IMG/VR virus record: IMGVR_UViG_3300049617_000088
Location: 1 to 64,000 of that record
Length of the DNA stretch: 64,000 bases
Origin: a virus
Direction: 5' to 3' (one strand)
Shown: piece after piece, positions 42,093 through 50,504 of the stretch
Position numbering within the stretch: the first letter of the stretch is position 1
Layout: every line of letters begins with the position of its first letter
Translations under genes and position numbers: made by a program
Notes under the pieces: generated by a model
The model's database searches: none
Told to the model about the DNA's origin: nothing
Seen by the model: only the letters and a program-made list of their open reading frames with translations

Positions 42093-42171
42093 TTAGAATA
42101 AGATATCTTTTTTATAATAGCCGTAGCAAAAAGGAGGGGAAATGCCGTAGCTGAAAGATATCTTATTCTAA
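42093..42171 (-). repeat. Perfect 18-bp inverted repeat upstream of tRNA-Leu
   Basis: TTAGAATAAGATATCTTT (42093-42110) is the exact complement of 42154-42171. The 43 nt between them include GCCGTAGC twice. It lies just upstream of the tRNA and would fold into a strong hairpin or mark a small mobile element. Confidence 0.6.
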
Positions 42172-42207
42172 GATCTATATATCATTATCCCCATTTGTTC
42201 TAAAGAT

Positions 42208-42516
42208 TTACATTAGCGAATGCACTATCCAGCCAATGCCCCAGGTAATCAAAAAGCCACCAATATGGGTTCCGAGGTTTCTGCCCAAAGATTCTACATT
42301 CAAAGTTTCTTTTCCCTCATCATATTCTCTTTTAGAATAAATCTGCCAAGGTTTTACGGCAACAACAAACAAAGAGATTCCGATACAGGCAACTAAATGC
42401 AGTTGCGGTAGCGCTGGAAATGAGGATAATACAAACCAAGCCCAAAAAGTCTTGATGAGGAAAGCTCTCATCAGAGTGACAGAAACATACATAATCCAGT
42501 AAAAAATGAACGTCAT
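42208..42516 (-). CDS. Membrane protein, 102 aa
   Basis: Three hydrophobic segments (FIFYWIMYVSVTLM, FWAWFVLSSFPAL, ACIGISLFVVAV) and a fourth (FLITWGIGWIVH). Unrecognised. The 16-bp element lies about 30 bp upstream. Confidence 0.6.
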   Translation of the reverse strand: MTFIFYWIMYVSVTLMRAFLIKTFWAWFVLSSFPALPQLHLVACIGISLFVVAVKPWQIYSKREYDEGKETLNVESLGRNLGTHIGGFLITWGIGWIVHSLM

Positions 42517-42546
42517 GATCTTTGATCCTCAACTATAAGGTAGGAG

Positions 42547-42562
42547 CGTTTTACGATGGGTA
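42547..42562 (-). promoter_or_regulatory. Conserved 16-bp upstream element, copy 4
   Basis: The minus strand reads TACCCATCGTAAAACG, preceded after five bases by TATAAA and followed by TATAGT nine bases on. Both layouts (leader or promoter box) are compatible. Confidence 0.55.
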
Positions 42563-42598
42563 GAATTTTATAACTTAATTTTTAGGGCTGCCGAATGT

Positions 42599-43018
42599 TT
42601 AGCAGTTAAAAGAAGATGTGTTCCAGCCACAATCATCCATAGCGCGAATCAGCGGTCCAGTGAGATCATATACTTCTACCAAAGCATGTCCATGACTTTG
42701 GGTAATCTCACCAGCTTCACGAAGCAACTGAGCGGCGGCAGCCACTTTCTCTTTAGCTTGATCTGACCAAACATTGAACTCAGCCTCTAACTTGGTTAGC
42801 TTCTCTTCAGCTTCAACTTCGGAACAAAGACTGATAGAATCCACTTCTTCTATCTTGCCCTTCTTATAATAGTTGGTAGTCCATTGAACAAGAATCTTTC
42901 CCTCTTTGGGAGACTGAGCTACGACAATTCCTCTAGTGGAATTTTCTTCATCAAGATTATATTTCTCTAACGACTGGTCAAGTAAAACAACTTTATCATT
43001 AATTTCAAATGTTTTCAT
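42599..43018 (-). CDS. Hypothetical protein with N-terminal beta domain and GWNTSSFNC end
   Basis: A beta-rich N-terminal part (INDKVVLLDQSLEKY, ILVQWTTNY) like a small SH3-type domain, then a coiled coil and the C-terminal tag. It shares this layout with the gene at 55689-56180. Confidence 0.6.
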   Translation of the reverse strand: MKTFEINDKVVLLDQSLEKYNLDEENSTRGIVVAQSPKEGKILVQWTTNYYKKGKIEEVDSISLCSEVEAEEKLTKLEAEFNVWSDQAKEKVAAAAQLLREAGEITQSHGHALVEVYDLTGPLIRAMDDCGWNTSSFNC

Positions 43019-43461
43019 CTTAACTTTCCTTCATTCTTCAATTGTCTATATGTTTTATGTGGAACCCAGGAACCATCCCTCAAACGATATCCCCAATCCC
43101 TATCACGTCCCGACGTAAATACTAATGCCCAAACCTCGCCACTAATTAGTGTCAGCTTGTGAACATCCTCCGCTTTATGAACTATTACATCGCCGGAATA
43201 ATAGGTCTTAAACTGAGAACCCACGAAGTCAGGAGCATAGCTAGTTTGTTCTTGATAGGCTCCCTCTAGAATAACACTAGAGAAGTCCCAAGGATGGTCA
43301 TGCATATCAGCATCTAAATCTGATCCCATAATCTGATGGATATAAACAGCTCGCCAGGGAGTCTGCAACAAACGGAAACGTCGAAAACGAACCTGACCAT
43401 TCTTGGCAACAATCTCCTTGACCAAGAAAAGCTTGCGAATAATTTTTGTGAATAAACTCAT
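43015..43461 (-). CDS. Cupin-like protein
   Basis: DADMHDHPWDFSSVIL with later HKAEDVHKLTL resembles the two metal-binding motifs of a cupin barrel, as found in several phage proteins and dioxygenases. 148 residues, overlapping its neighbours by 4 nt. Substrate unknown. Confidence 0.65.
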   Translation of the reverse strand: MSLFTKIIRKLFLVKEIVAKNGQVRFRRFRLLQTPWRAVYIHQIMGSDLDADMHDHPWDFSSVILEGAYQEQTSYAPDFVGSQFKTYYSGDVIVHKAEDVHKLTLISGEVWALVFTSGRDRDWGYRLRDGSWVPHKTYRQLKNEGKLR

Positions 43462-43868
43462 ACGTCTTCCTCTGGGAAACTGAGAGCTTGTTGTAGCTTT
43501 CGATCTAGATCGTGTTTCTCACATAGAGTTACAACCCAACCACCGCTACGACGAGAACCTTTCTCACCACATCTCTCGCAGATATGAAAGCTCATATTCT
43601 CTGCCAGCGCGATTGCACCACTGATGTAGGGAGTCTCTTGATTCATATAGAATCGGAGACCACCGAATTTTTCCTTCACTTGGGAACAATATACTTCTCC
43701 ACGAATCTCTTCAGGAAGATTCATGATCTTATGCTCTAGAATAAAACAGAGACCATGAACTAGTTTGTCCCAACCATCTGGCAGAGAGAATCCACTACGG
43801 GGATGCTCCCTAAAAAGAGTAGGATATTTACTTTGAAATAGATTAAATTTATCTTTATAGTCACTCAT
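43458..43868 (-). CDS. Conserved phage-type protein, 136 aa
   Basis: Contains KEKFGGLRFYMN and a single zinc-like set (CERCGEKGSRRSGGWVVTLC). I have seen this pattern in phage hypotheticals; function unknown. Confidence 0.65.
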   Translation of the reverse strand: MSDYKDKFNLFQSKYPTLFREHPRSGFSLPDGWDKLVHGLCFILEHKIMNLPEEIRGEVYCSQVKEKFGGLRFYMNQETPYISGAIALAENMSFHICERCGEKGSRRSGGWVVTLCEKHDLDRKLQQALSFPEEDV

Positions 43869-44197
43869 AGTTCGTCTCTAAACTTTAGAATTACTTCATT
43901 GCTGATTTTATAACAGAGAACGGCTAATTGATCGTAATATTCAAGAGTTAAATCTACCACCTTTTCAATCTCTTTCCTAGTAGCCATAACTCTAACTGGA
44001 ATCATTCTCTCTCTAAAAAGCTCACCAGTTGCAGGATGAATCCATTGACCGCGAGCTGGAGCCATTACCGTTAAACCACCAGTAATGACCCTAACTTTGG
44101 CGTCCCAAACACGATGATACCTGGTAGTATAATATCTACCAGGTCTCAATCTACGTTCAGTTGGTACTAGGATTTCCCATATTCTTTTGGTGGTCAT
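43865..44197 (-). CDS. Hypothetical protein, 110 aa
   Basis: Arg-rich beta N-terminus (ERRLRPGRYYTTRYHRVWD) and helical tail. Unrecognised. Confidence 0.55.
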   Translation of the reverse strand: MTTKRIWEILVPTERRLRPGRYYTTRYHRVWDAKVRVITGGLTVMAPARGQWIHPATGELFRERMIPVRVMATRKEIEKVVDLTLEYYDQLAVLCYKISNEVILKFRDEL

Positions 44198-44357
44198 GAT
44201 TCTTTTCAGCTTGCTGAATTAAACGAAGACGTAATTCGAAATGCTTCTTTTGCTTCTCGTACTTCTTAAGTCGTTTGTTGATTCGGTTAAGTCTATCTTG
44301 AATATGTTTCTTCTTTTTTTTCCAATCATCAATTACTTCTTCAGGCACTTTGCTCAT
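44157..44357 (-). CDS. Basic coiled-coil protein, 66 aa
   Basis: Lys/Arg-rich coiled coil (KKKKHIQDRLNRINKRLKK). It overlaps the next gene by 41 nt. May bind nucleic acid. Confidence 0.5.
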   Translation of the reverse strand: MSKVPEEVIDDWKKKKKHIQDRLNRINKRLKKYEKQKKHFELRLRLIQQAEKNHDHQKNMGNPSTN

Positions 44358-44653
44358 GGCGGAAATGGTTTCGCTTTTAACGGTAGATCTATTGTAATAT
44401 AAATTGGTTTTATCTCAAGAGATTTAAGATCAGCTTGATACGTTAGGACAGGTACGATCCAATCATTTTCATCTATGTCTAATAATAATGCATCAGCCTC
44501 TTTCTTGGAAAGAAATTTAGCTTCAGCTAAATCTTTAGTAAAAAAGTGCTGCTGCAACTACTCCTTTAGAAGACCACCATAATGGTATCCAGCTCTATAG
44601 AATAATTTCTTTTTAATGTCAACTAAAATATAATGTTTATTTATCTTTTTCAT
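44354..44653 (-). CDS. Hypothetical protein with in-frame TAG
   Basis: The frame from ATG 44653 (overlapping the previous stop) reads MKKINKHYILVDIKKK to YGGLLKE, TAG, then LQQHFFTKDLAEAKFLSKK and the rest, 99 codons. The part after the TAG could also start at TTG 44557, for which AAAGGAG is well placed, and a TTGACA-17-TATAGA promoter lies inside the first part. Readthrough, mutation or an internal start are possible. Confidence 0.5.
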
Positions 44654-44834
44654 GCTCACAACATTCATCATGAACTTCTACGTGTTCGACATGCTCGTCT
44701 TGGCAAGTTTTCTCATGACATTTGTGATGAAATTTGGAGTGCCACCACACATGGAGGCGACGAAAGAACATTCCAATGAAAGGAATCATCGCCATAACGG
44801 CTAGAGTCTCATCCATACACCAATGAAAAGGCAT
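44637..44834 (-). CDS. Small membrane protein with His/Cys-rich tail
   Basis: One hydrophobic segment (ETLAVMAMIPFIGMFF), then WHSKFHHKCHEKTCQD and more Cys/His (HDECCEHEKDK). Metal binding is likely; membrane orientation unknown. Confidence 0.6.
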   Translation of the reverse strand: MPFHWCMDETLAVMAMIPFIGMFFRRLHVWWHSKFHHKCHEKTCQDEHVEHVEVHDECCEHEKDK

Positions 44835-44845
44835 AATCTATCTCC

Positions 44846-45031
44846 TCAATATAGCATCGCTTCTTTAACTGCATCGTCAATCAAATCATCTTCCCAACAA
44901 CAAACGGTTTTGATACACTTCCTGAATCTCTTTTCATTCTCGCAGGCATCGCCCCATTTGGCTTCATAAACGAACTCTCCACCTTCAGCATAAAGACCAT
45001 CTCTAATATGATCCATGCCTACTCGGAGCAT
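44846..45031 (-). CDS. Hypothetical protein, 61 aa
   Basis: MLRVGMDHIRDGLYAEGG and a CIKTVCC pair. The same frame is open upstream (KWDIYKAKAW) to the previous stop without ATG, so the true start is uncertain (ATA or a lost start). Confidence 0.5.
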   Translation of the reverse strand: MLRVGMDHIRDGLYAEGGEFVYEAKWGDACENEKRFRKCIKTVCCWEDDLIDDAVKEAMLY

Positions 45032-45064
45032 CCAAGCTTTAGCTTTGTAGATATCCCATTTTAT

Positions 45065-45340
45065 TTAATCCGCCACAATCCAACGAGTTTTTCCAGACTT
45101 CATCTTGATCTTTTTAAAGGTACCGATAAGGAATCCATCATGTTTAATACCGCTGAAATGAACTCTCAACTCCGCATAATTGCTAGCGTCGAATGATTGA
45201 TACACCAACCAATCATTAATACTGTCACACGATACATCACTTTTATAATCCTGGATTTCAAAATCAACCGTGTCATGCACACTGAGCTTACCACCACGTT
45301 TGAGTTCGCCTATCTTAAGAACAAGTCTAGTATTAATCAT
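45065..45340 (-). CDS. Hypothetical protein, 91 aa
   Basis: The start at 45340 overlaps the upstream stop. Beta-rich and polar, no motif. Confidence 0.55.
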   Translation of the reverse strand: MINTRLVLKIGELKRGGKLSVHDTVDFEIQDYKSDVSCDSINDWLVYQSFDASNYAELRVHFSGIKHDGFLIGTFKKIKMKSGKTRWIVAD

Positions 45341-45629
45341 CGCCGCGACCATAGCCTATGTGATGTAATGGATTGTCATCTAGATCACCCAACGATTGTA
45401 AATCCATTTTGTTTAGCGCCTCGGCTTCTTTTTCAGCAATAGCCTCTTGAATAGCTTCTTTGCGCATCTTTCTCGTTTCTTCTTCTCTAAACTGTTCATT
45501 AAAAAAGTCACTAGCCTGCAAAGTATCACGAGGTTCAATTGCTTTTAAAGCACGATCAATTTCCGCCAGCTCTTGCATCAGAAGAAGTTTGCGTTGAATA
45601 AGCATCTCGACTGTTTTTGATTGAGACAT
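45333..45629 (-). CDS. Coiled-coil protein, 98 aa
   Basis: A charged helix with many Glu/Lys (EAIQEAIAEKEAEALNK). Function unknown. Starts just before tRNA-Arg. Confidence 0.55.
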   Translation of the reverse strand: MSQSKTVEMLIQRKLLLMQELAEIDRALKAIEPRDTLQASDFFNEQFREEETRKMRKEAIQEAIAEKEAEALNKMDLQSLGDLDDNPLHHIGYGRGDD

Positions 45630-45645
45630 ATGATATATTCCTTTG

Positions 45646-45717
45646 TCTCTCCGACAGGACTCGAACCTGTATAAAGCAGCTTAGAAGGCTGCCGCCCTTC
45701 CATTAGACCACGGAGAG
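45646..45717 (-). tRNA. tRNA-Arg (UCU)
   Basis: The acceptor CTCTCCG/CGGAGAG is perfect, the T-arm ACAGG-TTCGAGT-CCTGT, and the anticodon arm GCAGC-CTTCTAA-GCTGC gives UCU. No CCA is encoded. A TTGACA lies about 35 bp upstream (45749-45754). Confidence 0.92.
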
Positions 45718-45809
45718 TCGCGAGACAACCTAATCTCTATAAATTGGTTGTCAAGCCCTACAGGGCGCCTGCCAGCCAAATAATTGATAAGCTGGTTATA
45801 TTTAATGTG

Positions 45810-46388
45810 ATGAGTAAAAAAGACTATACAAATTTAAAAGTAAATAGATTAACTTTTATTAAGGCAACTAACAAAAAGAGTGGTGGTAAAATTGTTTGGG
45901 AATTACTTTGTGAATGCGGAAATATCACATATGCTATTGTATATAAAGTAACATCTGGACGAACTAAAAGTTGCGGATGTTATGCTTTACAAGTAGCCTC
46001 AAAAATTGCCACTAAGCGCGGATTAGCCAATAGAAAATACCCTCCTATTATAAGCAGTGCCCGACGAGTATGGGAGTACTATAAAGATGGATGTGATTTT
46101 GAAACATTCTTTAAACTATCTCAATTGTCCTGTGATTATTGCGGTAGAAAACCATATAGAATATTTAATATTGGATCGAAACAACGTAAAAGTGAGTGTA
46201 CGAGTGACTTCCAAAAAACAGAAGGAAATTTTATATACAACGGTTTAGATCGTATTGATAGTTCAAAAACTCATACACCAGATAATGTGGTTCCATGTTG
46301 TTGGGATTGTAATGATATGAAAAAAGATCGTACACGTGATGAATTTATATCACATATAAAACGTATACATACTCACCTTACCCCTTGA
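45810..46388 (+). CDS. HNH homing endonuclease-like protein
   Basis: The start at ATG 45810 is preferred to the frame opening at 45744. An N-terminal zinc domain (WELLCECGNITY, SCGCYAL) precedes a C-terminal core (SCDYCGRKP, NGLDRIDSSKTHTPDNVVPC, CWDCNDMKKDR). It diverges from tRNA-Arg. Confidence 0.85.
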   Translation: MSKKDYTNLKVNRLTFIKATNKKSGGKIVWELLCECGNITYAIVYKVTSGRTKSCGCYALQVASKIATKRGLANRKYPPIISSARRVWEYYKDGCDFETFFKLSQLSCDYCGRKPYRIFNIGSKQRKSECTSDFQKTEGNFIYNGLDRIDSSKTHTPDNVVPCCWDCNDMKKDRTRDEFISHIKRIHTHLTP

Positions 46389-47886
46389 CAGTACAAAGGG
46401 GCATGAGTTTAGCCACTACTCTAGCAATCCCTGCCTCTTCAATAGAGTTGATTACTGGAGTAATCGGCTTGTAAGCATAAGGCGCCTCTTCTTTAATTCG
46501 AGCCTTATACTTTTTGAGAATGTCTTTCCTTAATTGCATCTGAGGTGACTTAGGATCTATCGCCGTCACCAATCGAAGTGTCTCTGTTTCTTTATCGAAT
46601 ATATCATCCGAGACATGAGATGCTTCACCACGAGGCATCATCCTTCCAGCACCATGACAAGCACTAGAAAGTGCTTCCTCATTACCAGTTCCAGTCAATA
46701 GATAACTAGCACTTCCCATCGAGCCAGGAATGATCACAGGTCGACCCATCCAGTCAGATTCAGTCAATGGTCCCTCAGCAGGAGTTGCCCCTTTTCGATG
46801 AAGGAAAGAACCCTCCCGTTTGAAAACAAGATTGTGGGGAGCGTCATAGATTAATCGAAAATCAATCTCAATTCCTAACACCTCCTGAATAGCTCGTACC
46901 GCCATTAATCCTAAAAACAAACGGTTAGCAAAGGCGAAGTTGGCTGCATTATACATGCTATCCAAGTAGAATTCGCCTTCCTTCTGATACTCGCCGGACA
47001 TAGGAAGAACATAGAAATCATTCTTCGGATGCTTAATGCCATGAGGAAATAACTCTCGGGCACGATCCATGAAGTGACCGCCCACAACGTGACCTAAAGC
47101 CACTGAACCAGAATGAATCATGATGGCAAGATTGCCTTTGGTCAGGTTCATCTGACGAGCAGATTCACCACAAACAATCTCATCAATCTTTTGCAGTTCC
47201 ACAAAATGATTACCACCACCTACACAACCAATCTGCGGGTCACGACCATCCACTTCACCAGAAGATTGAATGAACTTCTCAAATCCAAACAATCGTTTGG
47301 TTTCAAAACCACCATGATTGTTGATTCTATTCAAATCATCGGCTTGAGTTCTGGCATCATAATACTTGTAGATGCCAGTACCTTGATTGTCTTTGGAGTG
47401 ACGTAGAAGACCGGGCAATCCATCGCGCAAGACAGCTTCTCTTTGTTGAGGAGACATAGGAATATCTCTTTGACCCTGAAAGAAAAGGGCGCGAAGCTTC
47501 TTTTGAATAGCATCCCAATGATCATCCAGTTTGCTAACAGGCAAATCAGTGGCAAGCAATCGCATTCCACAACAGATATCATTTCCAATAGCCTTAGGAA
47601 CAACGAACCCGTAAGCCTCCGCCACCGTTCCAACAGGTACGCCAGAACCTTTGTGGAAGTCGGGAGTCAGAACCACTCGGTTGATTCTAGCATCCTTATC
47701 TAGGAAAGTGGATTGGCTAGCATGAATATCACGAACGGCTCGTTCAACATCAAGGAATCCAAACAGTTCTTCAAATGCATCGTTCTCAACGAAGACATCT
47801 TTGTTGGCAAAGAGCTTGACATCGAGATTGAGATCATTAGTAATCTCGCAGCAGGCATCAGAGGTTCTTTTGACTTTATAGTTCAT
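46378..47886 (-). CDS. rtcB: RNA-splicing ligase RtcB
   Basis: Joins 2',3'-cyclic phosphate or 3'-phosphate RNA ends to 5'-OH ends using GTP and manganese. Complete, 502 residues: NDICCGMR, VGGGNHFVEL, MIHSGSVALG, the HxxGA-type segment RKGATPAEG, IPGSMGSAS and SACHGAGR are all present. No archease is seen nearby. RtcB acts in tRNA splicing and RNA repair. Confidence 0.96.
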   Translation of the reverse strand: MNYKVKRTSDACCEITNDLNLDVKLFANKDVFVENDAFEELFGFLDVERAVRDIHASQSTFLDKDARINRVVLTPDFHKGSGVPVGTVAEAYGFVVPKAIGNDICCGMRLLATDLPVSKLDDHWDAIQKKLRALFFQGQRDIPMSPQQREAVLRDGLPGLLRHSKDNQGTGIYKYYDARTQADDLNRINNHGGFETKRLFGFEKFIQSSGEVDGRDPQIGCVGGGNHFVELQKIDEIVCGESARQMNLTKGNLAIMIHSGSVALGHVVGGHFMDRARELFPHGIKHPKNDFYVLPMSGEYQKEGEFYLDSMYNAANFAFANRLFLGLMAVRAIQEVLGIEIDFRLIYDAPHNLVFKREGSFLHRKGATPAEGPLTESDWMGRPVIIPGSMGSASYLLTGTGNEEALSSACHGAGRMMPRGEASHVSDDIFDKETETLRLVTAIDPKSPQMQLRKDILKKYKARIKEEAPYAYKPITPVINSIEEAGIARVVAKLMPLCTVKG

Positions 47887-48113
47887 GACTTAGTTCTCAT
47901 TATCCATTTGAAATGACAGCCACTCGGCTTATCCTTATTGTCGGTTCCTTTACATTCTGTATGAAAATGACCATCATGATAATCGTCACATTCACAATAC
48001 TTAATTTGACCAAACTTCCAAGCCATACCGCATTTGGGACAGTACGTACAATCAAAGTTTTGAAACCCATATGATCCATCTTCTATGGGAGTAACAGTCT
48101 TATCTATTTTCAA
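47883..48113 (-). CDS. Zinc-binding protein, 76 aa
   Basis: Cys/His clusters: CTYCPKCG, CECDDYHDGHFHTEC, and GCHF. Starts a string of small Cys-rich genes upstream of rtcB. Unknown function. Confidence 0.6.
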   Translation of the reverse strand: MKIDKTVTPIEDGSYGFQNFDCTYCPKCGMAWKFGQIKYCECDDYHDGHFHTECKGTDNKDKPSGCHFKWIMRTKS

Positions 48114-48188
48114 TTTTCTAATTAGACTGTTAGCACAATGGTATGCTGTACCGCCGCCAATAAGGAAAAACTATGTCAACTATGACGC

Positions 48189-48497
48189 TCATTTGTTTTC
48201 TAGCTCGTTAATCTTGTCATAAGCAAGGAGTAATTCTTGCACCAAAGCATTTTTGCTTAGAACGAAACATTCTTTCTTTGAACCTGACCATTTACATCCA
48301 CAATTATATTCATCATGACAATGATAAGTGCTATTGTTTCCACGGTAAACGGAACCAAAATGACTACTACCACACTTAGGGCAATCAAAATCATAGTGAT
48401 GAGTTTCAGTATCAATGGATTCAATATAAGATGACTGCCCATTAATCATTGCTTCTAGCACTTTTCGATCAATCATTTGGCTAGTTCCAATCCCCAA
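48189..48497 (-). CDS. Zinc-binding protein, 102 aa
   Basis: FDCPKCGSSHFG and CHDEYNCGCKW suggest a zinc ribbon; a helical C-terminus follows. Unrecognised. Confidence 0.6.
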   Translation of the reverse strand: MGIGTSQMIDRKVLEAMINGQSSYIESIDTETHHYDFDCPKCGSSHFGSVYRGNNSTYHCHDEYNCGCKWSGSKKECFVLSKNALVQELLLAYDKINELENK

Positions 48498-48658
48498 GGA
48501 GTCTCCACGTATTTTCGTTCCATATCCTTTTGGGACTTAGTGCGCTTGAACTTAAACTTATGCCCGCAGCTTGTCAATTTTTCGCCTTTGGGTGTAGAAC
48601 CAATAACACACATCATCTGTTTACAGATAGGACAGGGCTTACTTGATATCTTGTTCAT
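48473..48658 (-). CDS. Zinc-binding protein, 61 aa
   Basis: CPICKQMMC and SCGHKFKF suggest one zinc site. Basic. Overlaps the end of a possible readthrough product by 20 nt. Confidence 0.55.
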   Translation of the reverse strand: MNKISSKPCPICKQMMCVIGSTPKGEKLTSCGHKFKFKRTKSQKDMERKYVETPWGLELAK

Positions 48659-49034
48659 GTTTTCTTTTCTCTAACAAATTCGAGACTGACATACCCAGTT
48701 CTTTTTCAGTCGGTTGTCGACCTTCCCAAAGGTCCCTGGCAAATTCCAGAGCTTTGATTACTTTCTCATAACCATCTGGACCATCATTGACTGTTTAAAT
48801 TACTTGACCATCGTACAGATGTTCTGATACTCTCTGCAAACAACAGACAGCCATACCTTGTAGATGGTCATTAAAATGCTGAACGGCTCCAAGAGCACAA
48901 AAAGAGTAGCCATCTACAATTGATGACTTATTTCCATTCTTATCGTACTGGTAATACCCTTGAGCAAATCTACTACGATCTTGATAAAGATCAATAATCT
49001 GAGCGTAAACCTGAGCTACTGGAATTATGTTCAT
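48639..49034 (-). CDS. DUF6197-like protein with in-frame TAA
   Basis: MNIIPVAQVYAQIIDLYQ and YSFCALGAVQHFNDHL resemble DUF6197 proteins. The frame stops with TAA at 48795-48797, yet the same frame continues with VNDGPDGYEKVIKALEFARD, the expected C-terminal half of that family. Either a nonsense mutation or ochre readthrough. As written the protein is 79 residues. Confidence 0.5.
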
Positions 49035-49044
49035 TATTCTTTCC

Positions 49045-49189
49045 TATTCAATTTATTCGATTGTCGGAGAAGATAATCATCCTGGGATGCATGGTCAAGT
49101 CTCCGACAATTTATACGGTTGGCAATCTTTACTAATTGCCAACCATCTCTCGACAAACCAATGGGGATCTATAGGGGAAGTAGAATATC
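49045..49189 (-). other. Repeated structured element, copy B
   Basis: Strong hairpins: TTGTCGGAGA pairs with TCTCCGACAA around a CATCC/GGATG hairpin (49060-49112), and GGTTGGCAAT pairs with ATTGCCAACC (49119-49146). Then comes the 38-base block (49145-49182) shared with copy A at 22034-22071. Noncoding, upstream of the 49034 gene. Confidence 0.55.
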
Positions 49190-49900
49190 TTATCTGCCGA
49201 AGATGGCAGCGAAGCCAACTCCTGGCATTCCTTTCAAGAAGAAATACAACTGACCTAGAAGGAAGATAGTTGCAGACCAACCAGCAGTAGTTAAAAACAT
49301 CTGTCCAGGAGTCAATCGTTTAGGAGGATTCCAGTCAGTTATCTCTCTCCAGATAGATGCACCACCAAACAGAATAACCATAATAGCGATTAGATAGTTG
49401 AAGAACCAAAGAACCACTGCCGCTACAACTGTAGAGATGATATGCATTACCATACCAAACGTTCTATTAGTGGAATAGGTTAGTGTATCTAACAATTGAC
49501 CACCATCCAAAAAGGATAGGGGTAATAGGTTAAATAGATTAAGGAAGCACATCCAGTAGGCAGCCGAAGCAAGATAAGGGTATCCGGTCAAGTAGTAGGC
49601 TCCTGCGGTTACACCAGCAAGAAGACCACCACCTACTGGTCCTAAGAGTACCACGAAGGCTTGTTGCCCATAGGTTTTATATCTATCTGAAACTAAGGCA
49701 ACTCCACCCATGAAAGGGATAAAGAAGAACCCGCTAGTTCTCAGATGCATTCTTTTCGCTGCCCACAAATGACTATATTCGTGGAAGCCTACGCCTACTA
49801 AAAGAAGTAAAGCGGCTTTCCAATTGAGAATTGAAGTATAAATTAGAAATGTAAAGATAGCTGATAAAATTTGTTTCTGTCTGAATGATAAATTTGGCAT
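49190..49900 (-). CDS. Site-2 protease-like M50 membrane protein
   Basis: Start at 49900 with AGGAA upstream. The zinc motif GFHEYSHLW lies in the second membrane segment and the second motif NLLPLSFLDGGQ in a later one, as in S2P/M50 proteases. About six membrane segments. Could cleave host membrane proteins or alter their activity. Confidence 0.85.
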   Translation of the reverse strand: MPNLSFRQKQILSAIFTFLIYTSILNWKAALLLLVGVGFHEYSHLWAAKRMHLRTSGFFFIPFMGGVALVSDRYKTYGQQAFVVLLGPVGGGLLAGVTAGAYYLTGYPYLASAAYWMCFLNLFNLLPLSFLDGGQLLDTLTYSTNRTFGMVMHIISTVVAAVVLWFFNYLIAIMVILFGGASIWREITDWNPPKRLTPGQMFLTTAGWSATIFLLGQLYFFLKGMPGVGFAAIFGR

Positions 49901-49910
49901 TAAATTCCTG

Positions 49911-50324
49911 TTATTTCTTGGCACTGAAAAAATAAAAGCTGGCGAAGGCACACAATATGCCACCCATTTTTCTCCATGAGAGATTCTCTCCCATAAACAA
50001 AAAAGATAGTAGGATGGTAACGCCAGGATATAACCCCGTGACGAACGTTGTTGAGCCAGCATCATTCTTCTGCAATGCATAGAAATAAGCGATAGAACCA
50101 ATTCCCATCATTATTCCACACAAAATAGAATAAACTACACCAGTCGTATTAATTGTATAGTTAACTTTAAAAATAAGAAACAAGAAGGGAGTCATTAACA
50201 TATGTAATAGGCTACCAATAGCAATGACCATGATAGGATGCATTGCACTGTTAGCTGTTTTACAAAAGAAAGATCCAATTCCCCATCCAAGGATACAAAT
50301 TGCGACCAGTAAAGTGCTAGACAT
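49911..50324 (-). CDS. Half-size EamA/DMT transporter
   Basis: 137 residues with four membrane segments and the DMT-like GSIAYFYALQ, LYPGVTILLSFLFMGE end. This is half an EamA protein, so it would act as a dimer like EmrE. Substrate unknown. Confidence 0.75.
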   Translation of the reverse strand: MSSTLLVAICILGWGIGSFFCKTANSAMHPIMVIAIGSLLHMLMTPFLFLIFKVNYTINTTGVVYSILCGIMMGIGSIAYFYALQKNDAGSTTFVTGLYPGVTILLSFLFMGENLSWRKMGGILCAFASFYFFSAKK

Positions 50325-50402
50325 GAGATACTTTCAAGGATGAAAACTAAATCCCATCCGCATTAGAAAACTAACGACTGCCCAAACAGTCATCAAAAAG
50401 AA

Positions 50403-50504
50403 TCACATCTTCAAAAAGATGTTTAAGAAACCCTCTTTAGACCAAATGATTGTCATAAACACGAATGACAAAAAGGCGGCAAAACAAAATCCTGTGATTA
50501 CCAT
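50403..50504 (-). CDS. Single-pass membrane peptide, 33 aa
   Basis: MVITGFCFAAFLSFVFMTII is one membrane segment. Its ATG overlaps the previous stop. Unknown. Confidence 0.45.
   Translation of the reverse strand: MVITGFCFAAFLSFVFMTIIWSKEGFLNIFLKM

Noticed and set aside
45724-45754. Promoter of tRNA-Arg (TTGACA at 45749)
   Set aside because: The -10 region at the right distance (TAGGTT) is a weak match, so I did not list it as a feature.
48113-48165. A tRNA-like D-arm (GCACAATGGTATGC) on the plus strand
   Set aside because: No T-arm or acceptor partner follows within tRNA distance; only the D-arm looks right.
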